Assembly (NCBI GenBank): GCA_028290465.1
Contig: JAQGJU010000110.1
Location: 1 to 62,289 of the forward strand
Source of the DNA: Xanthobacteraceae bacterium
GTDB taxonomy: Bacteria > Pseudomonadota > Alphaproteobacteria > Rhizobiales > Xanthobacteraceae
DNA length: 62,289 nucleotides
Reading direction: 5' to 3'
A program made the translations under genes and the position numbers. The notes under the pieces are model-generated. The model was not told the origin of the DNA. It ran no database searches and saw nothing but the letters and a program-made list of their open reading frames with translations. Positions 1-8,050 of the stretch are shown piece after piece (the stretch's first letter is position 1; each line of letters starts with the position of its first letter).

Positions 1-146
1 ACATGACGTTCGCGCGCGCGGGCCGGTCCACCTTCCGCGGCTTGCGCACGGCGCGCCTGCAATTCGTCGACCAAAGTGGCCATCGCGGCGCCATTGGCCC
101 GAAACTCCGCCGAATCCGTATCGATTGTCGATGCGATCACGCTCAC
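1..146 (-). CDS. Acyl-CoA carboxylase carboxyltransferase (MCC beta-type), 5' fragment
   Basis: Only the first 48 codons lie in the window; the gene continues past base 1. The minus-strand peptide begins (M/V)SVIASTIDTDSAEFRANG, the usual start of methylcrotonyl-CoA carboxylase beta subunits, followed by the LVDEL and ARARERH stretch seen before the carboxyltransferase domain. The start is GTG at 146, with a GGGGAGGG ribosome site at 151-158; a second in-frame GTG at 140 is possible. The family transfers carboxyl from biotin to 3-methylcrotonyl-CoA in leucine breakdown. Isovaleryl-CoA dehydrogenase, the preceding step, is coded 16 kb away. Propionyl-CoA carboxylase beta is a less likely alternative. 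Confidence 0.6.
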   Translation of the reverse strand, partial: MSVIASTIDTDSAEFRANGAAMATLVDELQARRAQAAEGGPARARERH

Positions 147-269
147 GCCGCCCTCCCCGTATTCCGAGCCCACTATGGCGCGCTGCTGGCGTAAAGTGAA
201 CGATCATTCAAGGCAATCTGAACGACCATTCAGAAGTCAACGAATGGCGGGCTTTATTTGCATATATGC

Positions 270-294
270 GGAACCTGCAATGGGGCTCCGCGTT
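270..294 (+). promoter_or_regulatory. EcfG-type stress promoter
   Basis: GGAAC at 270-274 and CGTT at 291-294 are separated by exactly 16 bases, matching the alphaproteobacterial general-stress sigma factor (EcfG) consensus. The predicted transcript start near 300 leaves a leader of about 45 bases before the DUF1236 gene at 347. Confidence 0.7.
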
Positions 295-346
295 GCCCGC
301 GTAGCCGATTGTTCCGGCGAACCGGGGGCCATTCAGGGAGACACAC

Positions 347-988
347 ATGCGCAAGACATTGCTGACGACAGTCGCTGCCGCCGCTCTCTTTGCCTCAGCC
401 GGCATCGCATCCGCTCAAAGCACGAAGCCGGAAGCCGAGCCCAAAGGCGGCGCCCAGATGAAATCGGACGCGCCGGCCGCGAAGGATTCCGGCGCGACGG
501 ATAAGGCGGTGCCCGATAAGGCCGCGCCAAAGTCCAACGCGCAGGCTAAGCCCGACGCCGACACCAAGGCCAAGAGTGCCGCCGAGACCAAGGACACGAA
601 TACGCCGGCCAAGACCAACGCGCAGACCGCGCCGAGCAATTCGCCCAACAAGAGCGCGACGGACAGCAAGAGCACAACGGACACCAAGAGCGCGACCGAC
701 ACCAAGAGCAGCACCAGCTCTAAGACCACGGTGTCGCTCAGCACCGAGCAGCGCACCAAGATCCGCACGACGGTGTTGCAGCAGAGCAATGCGCCGCGCG
801 TCTCCAAGGTGGATTTCCAGATCTCGGTGGGCACTCGGGTGCCGAAGACGGTCCGCGCCGTCACCCTGCCGACGACGGTCGTCGAGGTTTATCCGCAATG
901 GCGCGGCTTCCTCTACTTCATCGTCGGCGATGAGATCGTCGTGGTCGAGCCGAATACGATGGAAATCGTCGCGGTGCTGTCGGCCTGA
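347..988 (+). CDS. Exported DUF1236 family protein
   Basis: A 213-residue protein. Residues 1-23 form a signal peptide ending ASAQ. Residues 25-125 are low complexity, rich in K, A, T, S and D, with DTKSATDTKSS-like repeats, and are probably disordered. The C-terminal 85 residues end in YPQWRGFLYFIVGDEIVVVE, the hallmark of DUF1236, a periplasmic domain common in Rhizobiales. The molecular role of the domain is unknown. A perfect EcfG promoter lies just upstream, so stress induction is likely. A GGGAG ribosome site precedes the ATG and a strong hairpin terminator follows at 1020. Confidence 0.85.
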   Translation: MRKTLLTTVAAAALFASAGIASAQSTKPEAEPKGGAQMKSDAPAAKDSGATDKAVPDKAAPKSNAQAKPDADTKAKSAAETKDTNTPAKTNAQTAPSNSPNKSATDSKSTTDTKSATDTKSSTSSKTTVSLSTEQRTKIRTTVLQQSNAPRVSKVDFQISVGTRVPKTVRAVTLPTTVVEVYPQWRGFLYFIVGDEIVVVEPNTMEIVAVLSA

Positions 989-1019
989 TCGAAAAGCCTC
1001 GGTTATCGATGACAATTCA

Positions 1020-1042
1020 GAGGGCGGCCTAAGGCCGCCCTC
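1020..1042 (+). terminator. Rho-independent terminator after the DUF1236 gene
   Basis: A perfect 10-bp stem (gagggcggcc / ggccgccctc) with a TAA loop, followed by the T-rich stretch GTTCTGTTTA. It lies 31 bases after the DUF1236 stop codon. Confidence 0.8.
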
Positions 1043-1186
1043 GTTCTGTTTACACTATCGGCGGCCGTGACGCGGCCGGCAGTATATTTTTCTGGTAATT
1101 CAAGGCGAACGATTCGCATTTTAATTCTCAAGTTCCACGATCATTTTGAGTTGACCCGGGTTTGGAATTACCATTCTGCTATTTTA

Positions 1187-1211
1187 GGAACTCCGCGTGT
1201 GGTTTCGCGTT
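1187..1211 (+). promoter_or_regulatory. EcfG-type stress promoter
   Basis: GGAAC at 1187-1191 and CGTT at 1208-1211 with a 16-base spacer, identical in layout to the site at 270. The predicted start near 1218 gives a leader of about 100 bases before the gene at 1319. The rest of the 330-base gap between 988 and 1319 holds only the terminator at 1020; I see nothing else in it. Confidence 0.7.
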
Positions 1212-1318
1212 GTTGTTTCGACCGAGCGGCGATCATCGTCGCGGGGCGCGTCATGTTAATTCCCTCCCGGAACTAATTCGTCCCCACGGAGCCTTCGGAA
1301 CAACAGAGGAGACGCTAC

Positions 1319-1696
1319 ATGCGCAAGATTTTGATGACCACCATTGCGGCCACCGCTCTCATCGCCGGCGCTTCGCTCGCTTCCGCTCAGGGCATGAGCA
1401 ATGAGCCGGCCAAGGCCAACACGGGCGACAAGGTCAATGATGGCAAGGCCAACCCGCAGTCCGGCGCACCTAGCAGCCAGATGAATTCCCAGTCGGCTAC
1501 GGATAAGAAGATGCAGAATCCGGCTCGTGCCGAGACGGGCAGCACCGTCAACGACGCCAAGTCGAATCCGCAGGCGGCCGGCGCTTCGAGCCAGACCGAC
1601 TCGGCGGCCGCGGCCAATGCCAAGGCTATCAACCCGGCCAAGGCCGAGACCGGCAGCAAGGTCAACGACGGCAAGACCCCGGCGGGCGCGAAGTAA
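1319..1696 (+). CDS. Exported repeat protein of unknown function
   Basis: A 125-residue protein with a signal peptide (residues 1-23, ending LASAQ), similar to that of the DUF1236 gene upstream. The mature part consists of two full and one partial copies of a 38-residue unit. Each unit opens with a sequence like NPAKAETGSKVNDGK, and the copies start at about residues 28, 66 and 104. Composition is A, N, K, S, T and G with no cysteine and no hydrophobic core, so disorder is likely. The start has a strong GAGGAG ribosome site. An EcfG promoter lies upstream. I recognise no named family; an envelope or desiccation stress role is only a guess. Confidence 0.75.
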   Translation: MRKILMTTIAATALIAGASLASAQGMSNEPAKANTGDKVNDGKANPQSGAPSSQMNSQSATDKKMQNPARAETGSTVNDAKSNPQAAGASSQTDSAAAANAKAINPAKAETGSKVNDGKTPAGAK

Positions 1697-1720
1697 TCGT
1701 ACGCAGCTAGGTTTAAATGC

Positions 1721-1748
1721 AGAGAGGCGGTCGCAAGGCCGCCTCTCT
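1721..1748. terminator. Hairpin between convergent genes
   Basis: A perfect 10-bp inverted repeat (agagaggcgg / ccgcctctct) with an 8-base loop sits between the plus-strand repeat protein and the minus-strand endonuclease/phosphatase gene. There is no clear T tract, so it may act in both directions or only protect 3' ends. Confidence 0.55.
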
Positions 1749-1783
1749 TGCATCTGGGTGGCCGGGCCAGCAGAGCGCGCACG

Positions 1784-2554
1784 CTACGCGTGTTTGGCGA
1801 CGGCTTCGTTCGACACAAGCCTATGAGACTCAACACCCGTCGGCGTCGTCACATCAGCAATGACCGGCAGATGATCGGAGATCGCCAGCGCCTCCGGATC
1901 GACGAAACTTCGCAGCAGCGCGCCGCGCGGTCGACAAAAAATTCGATCCAGCCGCAGCAGCGGAAACATCGACGGAAACGTACGGAAGTTCGTATCGTCC
2001 GGCAGCGAGCGCTTGAGCACCGAGCGCACCGAGCCCGGCCAGAACCAATCGTTGAAATCGCCGACCATCACGGTCGGCACGGACGCTTCACCGGCCAACT
2101 CCAGTAGAATTTGCGCCTGCCGGCGGCGTTCGTGCACGCTGAGCCCCAGATGGGTCGCCACGACATTCAGCGGCCCGCCGGGCGTCATCACATCGGCCCG
2201 GATGGCGCGGCGCGGCTCATGTTCTGGGAACGAAATATCGCGAATTTCCTGCGTCGCGATCGGCCAGCGCGTTATCAGCATCTGGCCGTAATCGCCGTCC
2301 TGCGTGGTGATCGACTTTGCGCCGATGCCATAGCTGCCGACCGCATGCTGCAGAAACTCGAACGGGTTTTCGCCGCCCGCGAAAGCCCGGCGCGAGTCGA
2401 CCTCCTGCAAAGCGACGATGTCGGGATTCCAGCGCCGGATCAGTTCGACGACGCGATGCAAGTCGAAGCGCGAATTGCGCCCAAGCGCGCCATGAATATT
2501 CCACGTCATAATGCGGACGCTCGACTCCGATTCTCGCGTCAGGATCCGGTTCAC
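1784..2554 (-). CDS. Endonuclease/exonuclease/phosphatase family protein
   Basis: A 256-residue protein of the EEP superfamily (DNase I/sphingomyelinase fold, Mg-dependent phosphodiester hydrolysis). Visible motifs are MTWNIHG near the N-terminus, DIVALQEVDS, ATHLGLS, VGDFNDW and the closing SDHLPV, covering the N, E, D/N and DH catalytic positions. I chose the GTG start at 2554 because its bases overlap the stop of the upstream phospholipase D gene as GTGA, a classical translational coupling. An ATG at 2509 (MTWN) is the alternative. The substrate is not deducible; pairing with a phospholipase D suggests lipid phosphodiesters. Confidence 0.85.
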   Translation of the reverse strand: MNRILTRESESSVRIMTWNIHGALGRNSRFDLHRVVELIRRWNPDIVALQEVDSRRAFAGGENPFEFLQHAVGSYGIGAKSITTQDGDYGQMLITRWPIATQEIRDISFPEHEPRRAIRADVMTPGGPLNVVATHLGLSVHERRRQAQILLELAGEASVPTVMVGDFNDWFWPGSVRSVLKRSLPDDTNFRTFPSMFPLLRLDRIFCRPRGALLRSFVDPEALAISDHLPVIADVTTPTGVESHRLVSNEAVAKHA

Positions 2555-4710
2555 CGCTTGCGGCCCCAATATTTCGACATCACCATCTGGGCGCCGACCG
2601 ACAAACCGATCCAGCCGATGACGGCGGCCGCCAGCAAAGCGAGATCGGTAGCGGTCGGCGCGATCAGGATACGGGCGAGCTGATGGCCGAGCGCCGAGAT
2701 CACCAGCATGCCGGGCGCCAGACCGATCAGCGTGCCAGCGACGAAGTCGATCAACGAAATGCCGCTGGCGCCGGCGACAAGATTCACAATGGAGTACGGC
2801 GCAATCGGCAGCAGCCGCACCGCCACGATTGCCAGCACGCCGCGTTTCGCCACGCGTTGGCGCACCCGGTTCAGCCGGGGCCCGAGAATATCGCGCAGCG
2901 TGCGTTTGCCGATGGCGGCGCCGACACCGTAGACCACCACCGCGCTTGTCAAGGCGCCGACCGACGCATAGGCAAAACCGAACCACGGCCCGAACGCCGC
3001 CGCGGTCGCGGCGATCAGCACGGTCAGCGGGAAACATACCAGGCCGCCGATCACAAAGGCGGCCACCACGGCGAAGGGCGCCCAACGGCTTTGCGCCAGC
3101 GCTTCGAACAGTTCGCCCACGGCGCCCGGCTGCGCCAACGGCACGAAGTGCCATACCAGCGCCAGCATCAGCACCAGCGCGCCAACCGCGACCAGCCGCA
3201 ACACGGTCGCCGCATGGCGGCTTGGAATATAGCCCCCTAGCATATTGCTGACGAACTCCTCGGCCCCGATCGGCCGCTCCGGATCGGCAACGCCATTGAT
3301 GTAACGCGTGATCTCGAAATTATCCGGAGCCCCGTCCTCGACCGGGCACAGACGATGGCCGTTGCGGCTCAGTTGCATCGCGACCTGCAGCAGCGGCCGG
3401 TCAACCAGTTCGGCGGCCACTTCATCCGCGGTGGCGCCGCAATGATCGCCCAGCAGGGTATTGCGGACGTGAACAATGCGCTCTCGCTCCGCTTCGTTGC
3501 CGGCATCGACCGTCAGATCGCATTCGGTGTCGGTGCCCATCGAGCGGTTGTTCAGATTGGCGGAGCCGATCCGCAGCACGCAGTCATCGATGACCATGAC
3601 CTTGGCGTGAATCATGGTGGCGGCGTGTTGTTGGCCGTCCGATACTTCCGGATACATCAGGCGTACGCGGCCCGGCGCGGCTTGTTCCAAGATTTGGGTA
3701 AAACGAATCCGCCCCATCACCATGCTGTGGACTTCGAGCCAGGAGTCCGGCCGCTTCGGGGTGATGATCAACGCTTCCAGTTGCGGCTTGTCGCGCAGCC
3801 GCTGCGCCAGCCGTTCGGCGATCTTCACCGAGGTCAGGTATTGGTTTTCGATGTAGATCGTCCGCTCGGCGCGGTCGATCATGTCCAGAAACAAGCGCTC
3901 GACCTCGTCGATCTGGACCTGCTCTTCGTAGCGCGGCTGGGTACGGGAAATTCCGATATCGACATCGGTAAAATCCGGAACGACGCCGTCCGGCCAAGGA
4001 TCTGGTTGAGCATCGCCTTGCGCGACGGGCGCCGGCAGCCGCTCCAGCGCGGCACACGCCCAGCGTTCGCGCAACAGATGCGACAGCGCGCGGGCCGCCG
4101 CGCCGTCCACCACCATCTGCACGTCATGAAACGGCGCATAGGGCTTGCCGGCCGGATCGACACGTTGTGGATCGTGCAATCGATGTGCGCTGGTGTCCCA
4201 GCGCCGAATGGTGATGTCCAGGCCGCCGCTGAACGCGACCGCGTCGTCGACGATCACCAGCTTCTGGTGCTGCGACGACCCGATCGGCACCGCGTCATCC
4301 ATACACAGGCGGATGCGCGGCGGCGTATTCCAGCGCAGCGTGTAGGTCGGAAAGGCATCGCGCTCGGTCGCGTAGAGCAGCGAAAAATCCCACAGCAACA
4401 ATCTGATTTCCAGCCGAGGCCGCTCGGCGCATAGCGCGGTCAGGAAGTCGACGAAGATCTCCGGATAGCCATCGTCGGCGGTGCCGCTTTCGCCGACCAG
4501 CCGGGTCCGGCTGTGGATGTCCCAACCGGCGATCAGGACGGTGTGCCGGGCCTTGAGCAAAGCCTGGCGTACCGCGCCGAAATAGGCCGCGCCGTCGATC
4601 AGAACCGTGGCGCGGGCCGCGCGCTCGATCCGCCACACATTCTCGCCGGGATGAAACATCATTGGGGTCAATGGATCTTTCAAAAGGCGCACGACTTCGC
4701 AGCCCGCCAA
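2551..4710 (-). CDS. Phospholipase D / VTT-domain fusion membrane protein
   Basis: A 719-residue protein. The N-terminal half is a phospholipase D with two HKD motifs, HQKLVIVD (H148, K150, D155) and HAKVMVID (H368, K370, D375), each followed by the usual GG/GSANLN elements. From about residue 508 it becomes a multi-helix membrane domain of the VTT/DedA (SNARE-associated) type, with the FPLTVLI and LRLLPIAPYSIVNLVAG signatures. The fusion would place a phospholipid-cleaving or transferring enzyme on the membrane next to a putative lipid scramblase-like module. The start is TTG at 4710 with GGGAGG 11 bases upstream; ATG at 4662 is possible. The stop overlaps the next gene by four bases. Confidence 0.85.
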   Translation of the reverse strand: MAGCEVVRLLKDPLTPMMFHPGENVWRIERAARATVLIDGAAYFGAVRQALLKARHTVLIAGWDIHSRTRLVGESGTADDGYPEIFVDFLTALCAERPRLEIRLLLWDFSLLYATERDAFPTYTLRWNTPPRIRLCMDDAVPIGSSQHQKLVIVDDAVAFSGGLDITIRRWDTSAHRLHDPQRVDPAGKPYAPFHDVQMVVDGAAARALSHLLRERWACAALERLPAPVAQGDAQPDPWPDGVVPDFTDVDIGISRTQPRYEEQVQIDEVERLFLDMIDRAERTIYIENQYLTSVKIAERLAQRLRDKPQLEALIITPKRPDSWLEVHSMVMGRIRFTQILEQAAPGRVRLMYPEVSDGQQHAATMIHAKVMVIDDCVLRIGSANLNNRSMGTDTECDLTVDAGNEAERERIVHVRNTLLGDHCGATADEVAAELVDRPLLQVAMQLSRNGHRLCPVEDGAPDNFEITRYINGVADPERPIGAEEFVSNMLGGYIPSRHAATVLRLVAVGALVLMLALVWHFVPLAQPGAVGELFEALAQSRWAPFAVVAAFVIGGLVCFPLTVLIAATAAAFGPWFGFAYASVGALTSAVVVYGVGAAIGKRTLRDILGPRLNRVRQRVAKRGVLAIVAVRLLPIAPYSIVNLVAGASGISLIDFVAGTLIGLAPGMLVISALGHQLARILIAPTATDLALLAAAVIGWIGLSVGAQMVMSKYWGRKR

Positions 4711-4899
4711 ATGGCGAACCGCCTCCCTGGGAACAACGTGTTGATCGCCGATTGGTTGCGCTTATGGACAATCAACGGTTTCAGAATCGATGACCGGATC
4801 GTCGGATCGGTTTATGAAAGTCAGCGGGTGCACCAAATGCCGAGTCGCCGCCCTGTTTAGTGCCCAGGTTGTAAGGTTGCAGGTTCTCAAGGGAATTCG

Positions 4900-5403
4900 A
4901 TGTCACGTAGATCCGAGGTCAGTGCGGGGCTGATCGCCTTTCGTCGCCGTGAAGGACTGGAAGTGCTGCTCGGCCATCCGGGCGGCCCGTATTGGTCGAG
5001 CAGAGACTACGGCGCCTGGTCGATCCCCAAAGGCACGACCGCCGGACCGGCCAGCGATTTGCTTGAAACCGCGCAGCGCGAGTTTACCGAGGAGACCGGC
5101 TTTGTGGCCAAGGGTCCATTCATTCCGCTGTCGCCCGTCAAGCAAAAGAGCGGCAAGACCGTTCACGCTTTCGCGTTCCAGGCCGATTTCGATCTCACCG
5201 GATTTGCCAGCAACGTCTTCGAACTGGAATGGCCGCCGCGCTCCGGCCAGATGCAGCGCTTTCCCGAAATCGACCGGGTCGCCTATTTTCCATATGCGGC
5301 CGCGCTCAACAAAATCATCGACTATCAGCGCCCCTTGCTGCTCGACTTCGCCTGCGCACTTTTGGATGACAGATCCGTCATCGCGGAACGTTCTGCCCAG
5401 TAA
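4900..5403 (+). CDS. Nudix hydrolase
   Basis: A 167-residue protein. The second half of the Nudix box is intact, REFTEETGF at residues 60-68 with metal-binding E61, E64 and E65. The first glutamate of the box is replaced by serine (S52). The N-terminus (SAGLIAFRRR) and the WSIPKG segment resemble the NTP pyrophosphohydrolase-like branch that includes Ap4A hydrolases. The family cleaves nucleoside diphosphates linked to another moiety. AAGGGAA precedes the ATG by 5 bases. It is divergent from the phospholipase gene and 47 bases ahead of csbD. Substrate unknown. Confidence 0.85.
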   Translation: MSRRSEVSAGLIAFRRREGLEVLLGHPGGPYWSSRDYGAWSIPKGTTAGPASDLLETAQREFTEETGFVAKGPFIPLSPVKQKSGKTVHAFAFQADFDLTGFASNVFELEWPPRSGQMQRFPEIDRVAYFPYAAALNKIIDYQRPLLLDFACALLDDRSVIAERSAQ

Positions 5404-5409
5404 AACATT
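5385..5409 (+). promoter_or_regulatory. Near-consensus EcfG promoter for csbD
   Basis: GGAAC at 5385-5389 and CATT at 5406-5409, spacer 16, with one mismatch to CGTT. It overlaps the 3' end of the Nudix gene and would start transcription about 35 bases before csbD. CsbD-family genes are typical general-stress genes, which supports the call. Confidence 0.45.
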
Positions 5410-5450
5410 GTCGGAGGAACGTTTATCCAACCGACAGAACCGAGGCGAAC

Positions 5451-5624
5451 ATGGACAAGGATCGGATCAAGGGCTCGGCCGAACAGGCCAAGGGCAGCGT
5501 CAAGGAAGTCGCCGGCAAACTGACGGGCGACGCCAAGCTGGAAGCCGAAGGCAAGGCCGATAAGACAGCCGGGAAGGTTCAGAACGCGATCGGCGGTCTT
5601 AAGGATACGTTGCGCGGCAAGTAA
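5451..5624 (+). CDS. CsbD family stress protein
   Basis: A 57-residue, highly charged protein reading MDKDRIKGSAEQAKGSVKEV and closing GGLKDTLRGK. This matches the CsbD family, small hydrophilic proteins abundant under general stress whose biochemical role is unknown. The full length is typical of the family. No membrane segment or signal is present. A near-consensus EcfG promoter lies upstream and a very strong terminator follows at 5665. Confidence 0.9.
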   Translation: MDKDRIKGSAEQAKGSVKEVAGKLTGDAKLEAEGKADKTAGKVQNAIGGLKDTLRGK

Positions 5625-5664
5625 TAGACGACACTTTAAAGACTGAAAGGGTTTAACGACCGAA

Positions 5665-5692
5665 GGGGCCCGGCGATGCCGGGCCCCTTTTT
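5665..5692. terminator. Strong rho-independent terminator
   Basis: A perfect 10-bp stem (ggggcccggc / gccgggcccc) with a GAT loop and TTTTT directly after it on the plus strand. It lies between csbD and the convergent GST gene, whose TAA stop abuts it, and probably serves both. Confidence 0.9.
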
Positions 5693-6377
5693 ATTGAGGT
5701 GCGGGAAGGCGCCGCACCTCCGGCCAGTCGACCTCGTTGCCCTGCATCACCCAGGATTCGCGCAGCCCAGCCGCAGCCCATTCCTGCCATGCCGGCAGAT
5801 CCATCACGGCCCGCATATAGGTCTTGGCACCCTCGCCGACCGGCACCGCATAGCTGTGCAGGCGCGCCACCACGGGTGCGTACATCGCATCAGCGGCCCC
5901 GAACGCACCGAAAAGGAACGGACCGCCTGTGCCGAACCGTGCCCGGCAATCGGCCCACAGCGCATCGATCCGCGCCGCCTGCGCGACGACGTCGTCCGGC
6001 AGCGCATGGGCCTTGGGCGGGCGCCACAGGTTCATCGGCAAATGCCGCCGCAGCGCCTGGAAGCCGCCATGCATCTCATTTGCGACCACGCGGGCATGGG
6101 CGCGTGCGATCTTGTCCGCCGGCCACAGTTTGGCATCCGGAAATTTCTCCGCGAGATATTCCAGAATGGCCAGCGATTCCCAGATGTGCACTCCGTCGTC
6201 AATCAGCACCGGCACCTTGCCGGCCGGCGAGTACGACAAGACGCGCTCCGCGCTGCCTGGCTGGTACAGCGGGATCACCGTCTCCTCGAACGGAATGCCG
6301 GCGATCTTCATGGCGATCCACGGCCGCATCGACCACGACGAATAGTTCTTGTTGCCGATGACGAGATGTAGACCCAT
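5691..6377 (-). CDS. Glutathione S-transferase family protein
   Basis: A 228-residue protein. The N-terminal thioredoxin-like domain carries NYSSWSMRPW (residues 11-20), SPAGKVPVL and the glutathione-binding WESLAILEYL, a pattern shared with a group of cytosolic bacterial GSTs. The C-terminal half is the all-helical domain. The family conjugates or reduces substrates with glutathione; the actual substrate is unknown. The ATG at 6377 has TAGGAAT seven bases upstream. The gene stands alone. Confidence 0.88.
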   Translation of the reverse strand: MGLHLVIGNKNYSSWSMRPWIAMKIAGIPFEETVIPLYQPGSAERVLSYSPAGKVPVLIDDGVHIWESLAILEYLAEKFPDAKLWPADKIARAHARVVANEMHGGFQALRRHLPMNLWRPPKAHALPDDVVAQAARIDALWADCRARFGTGGPFLFGAFGAADAMYAPVVARLHSYAVPVGEGAKTYMRAVMDLPAWQEWAAAGLRESWVMQGNEVDWPEVRRLPAPQ

Positions 6378-6570
6378 GGATCATTCCTAACGTTCGACCT
6401 TGCCCAGCATCGCGGGCCGAAGGGCGGTCCGGCAAGTGAAATGTGTTGATCGTTCCGATCAGCGCGCCCAATAGATCGGCTGCCGGCGGTCGCCATTTGC
6501 TCCGAACGCCTCCACAGTGCAGCATGCCGGCCCAGAGTCGCTATGACTGGTCGCCCATGAACTGTCGCCC

Positions 6571-7269
6571 ATGAATTTTTTGCCGACGAACATCCTGCCT
6601 GTTCTGGACCTTGTCGCCCTTGGCCTGTTCATCGCCACCTGGGGTGTCTATGCGCTGATGGTCGAATGGAGCCAGAGCCGCAAAAGCAGCCTCAATGCGC
6701 TGATGAACGGCTATCGCGACGTCTGGATGAGCCGCATGCTGGGGCGCGAGCAGCGCATGGTCGATACCCAGATCGTCGGTTCGCTGCAGAACGGCACGGC
6801 GTTTTTCGCCTCGACCTCGCTGATCGCCCTCGGCGCGGTGCTGACCGTACTGCGCGCGACCGACGAAGTGCTGAACGTGATAGCGACGCTGCCGATCGGC
6901 ATTCAGACCACGCGGGAGCAATGGGAGATCAAGGTGATCGGACTGGCGATCATCTTCGTCTATGCGTTCTTTAAATTCGCCTGGGCGTACCGGCTGTTCA
7001 ACTATCTGGCCATCATGGTCGGCGCCACGCCGGACCAGAGCGAAAAGGATACGCCCGAAGCCAAATCGCACGCCGCGCGGGCCGGCAGGCTATGCGCATC
7101 CGCCGGCCGGCATTTCAACCACGGGCAGCGCGCGTTCTTCTTCGCGCTCGGTTATCTCGGCTGGTTTCTCGGGCCGGTGCCGTTCATGGTGTCGACCCTC
7201 GCCGTCACGGTCGTGATGTGGCAGCGCCAATTCGCGTCCGACTCACGCCGCGCCGTGCAGGAGCCGTAG
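6571..7269 (+). CDS. DUF599 family membrane protein
   Basis: A 232-residue protein with hydrophobic segments near residues 10-30, 75-95, 125-150 and 190-225. The YRDVWMSRML motif (about 48-57) followed by a GTAFFASTSLIALGA helix is characteristic of DUF599, a conserved proteobacterial membrane family of unknown function. No partner gene is adjacent. Upstream ATG codons at 6543 and 6557 open only short frames. The stop codon TAG overlaps the first base of a dispersed palindromic repeat. Confidence 0.85.
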   Translation: MNFLPTNILPVLDLVALGLFIATWGVYALMVEWSQSRKSSLNALMNGYRDVWMSRMLGREQRMVDTQIVGSLQNGTAFFASTSLIALGAVLTVLRATDEVLNVIATLPIGIQTTREQWEIKVIGLAIIFVYAFFKFAWAYRLFNYLAIMVGATPDQSEKDTPEAKSHAARAGRLCASAGRHFNHGQRAFFFALGYLGWFLGPVPFMVSTLAVTVVMWQRQFASDSRRAVQEP

Positions 7270-7342
7270 AGCATGATCCCGAACAAGCCTGCCCCCGGAC
7301 TTGACCCGGGGTGGGAACCGGTTTTCGGAAAAGATCATGCTC
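7269..7342. repeat. Dispersed palindromic repeat (long form)
   Basis: GAGCATGATC (7269-7278) and its exact complement GATCATGCTC (7333-7342) flank an interior containing AACCGGTTTTCGG. This is the layout of short intergenic palindromes found in many copies in Bradyrhizobium-type genomes. Related shorter forms in this window lie at 11809 and 52866. Confidence 0.75.
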
Positions 7343-7364
7343 AAATAAAGCTGGCGCGCCGAAC

Positions 7365-7562
7365 TCAGGCGAGGCCTAACAGCACCGCGAGGCTGGACAC
7401 CACGACCACTGCCATCGTGGTCAGCATCAGCGTGGCGACGGTCTCGGCCCATTCGGCGGCGCGCGACGGCGGCGCAGCGGCCTCCAGATCGGCATCGGTC
7501 GAGGCCTGTGGAAAGGCAAACCCGGCATTGATCGTGGAGAAGGCAGACGGAATGTCGGTCAT
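7365..7562 (-). CDS. Small single-span membrane protein, hypothetical
   Basis: A 65-residue frame starting ATG at 7562 with GGGAGA eight bases upstream. The N-terminus is polar and the last 25 residues form one hydrophobic helix (TLMLTTMAVVVVSSLAVLLGLA) running to the C-terminus, which suggests a tail-anchored small protein. I recognise no family. The ribosome site and clean membrane anchor favour a real gene, but no neighbour supports it. Confidence 0.45.
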   Translation of the reverse strand: MTDIPSAFSTINAGFAFPQASTDADLEAAAPPSRAAEWAETVATLMLTTMAVVVVSSLAVLLGLA

Positions 7563-7693
7563 CGGAAACTCTCCCTCGGACCCTACGGCATCAAGATACC
7601 GCCGAGCATTTCCCATTCAAAGGCGTTCAGAATCTCCACGACATTTCACGACGATATGGTGAACGATTGGTAAAAGGCGACGCGGGACAGCGG

Positions 7694-8050
7694 ATGAAAT
7701 CGGCGGAAATGGCGGAAATGATGGTAGACGTGGAAGCAACGAGCCCGGCGGCCATCGAAGCGACGCTGCTGCGGCTGCTGGCGGAGCGCAGCGCCGGCAA
7801 GGCGCTCGATCCGACCGAGGTTGCTCGCGCGCTCGGCGGCCCGCATCCGGACGGCTGGGGACCGCTGATGCAGCCGATCCGTCAGGTAGCGGTCCGGCTG
7901 GCCGCGGAGGGCCGGCTGGTCATTCTGCGCAAGGGCAAGCCGGTCGACCCGACGGCGTTCAAGGGCATCTACCGGTTGGCGTTGTCGGCGGAGGGTGAAG
8001 TCGTCGAAGGTCCCGGCAGCAGTTCGGAAGACTTGCCGGTCACCCAGTAG
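7694..8050 (+). CDS. DUF3253 family protein
   Basis: About 118 residues if the ATG at 7694 is used; a TTG at 7667 and ATGs at 7709 and 7718 are also in frame. The conserved region (IEATLLRLLAERSAGKALDP, then EVARALGG and the closing VILRKGKPVDP and KGIYRL) matches DUF3253, a small winged-helix-like domain of unknown function, possibly nucleic-acid binding. Its 3' end overlaps the convergent YdcF gene by 82 bases, so antisense pairing of the two messages is likely. Confidence 0.78.
   Translation: MKSAEMAEMMVDVEATSPAAIEATLLRLLAERSAGKALDPTEVARALGGPHPDGWGPLMQPIRQVAVRLAAEGRLVILRKGKPVDPTAFKGIYRLALSAEGEVVEGPGSSSEDLPVTQ

Noticed and set aside
4735-4759. GCAAC-N16-CGTT upstream of the phospholipase D gene
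   Set aside because: One mismatch lies in the key GGAAC box and the site is outside the group of perfect EcfG promoters, so I did not call it.
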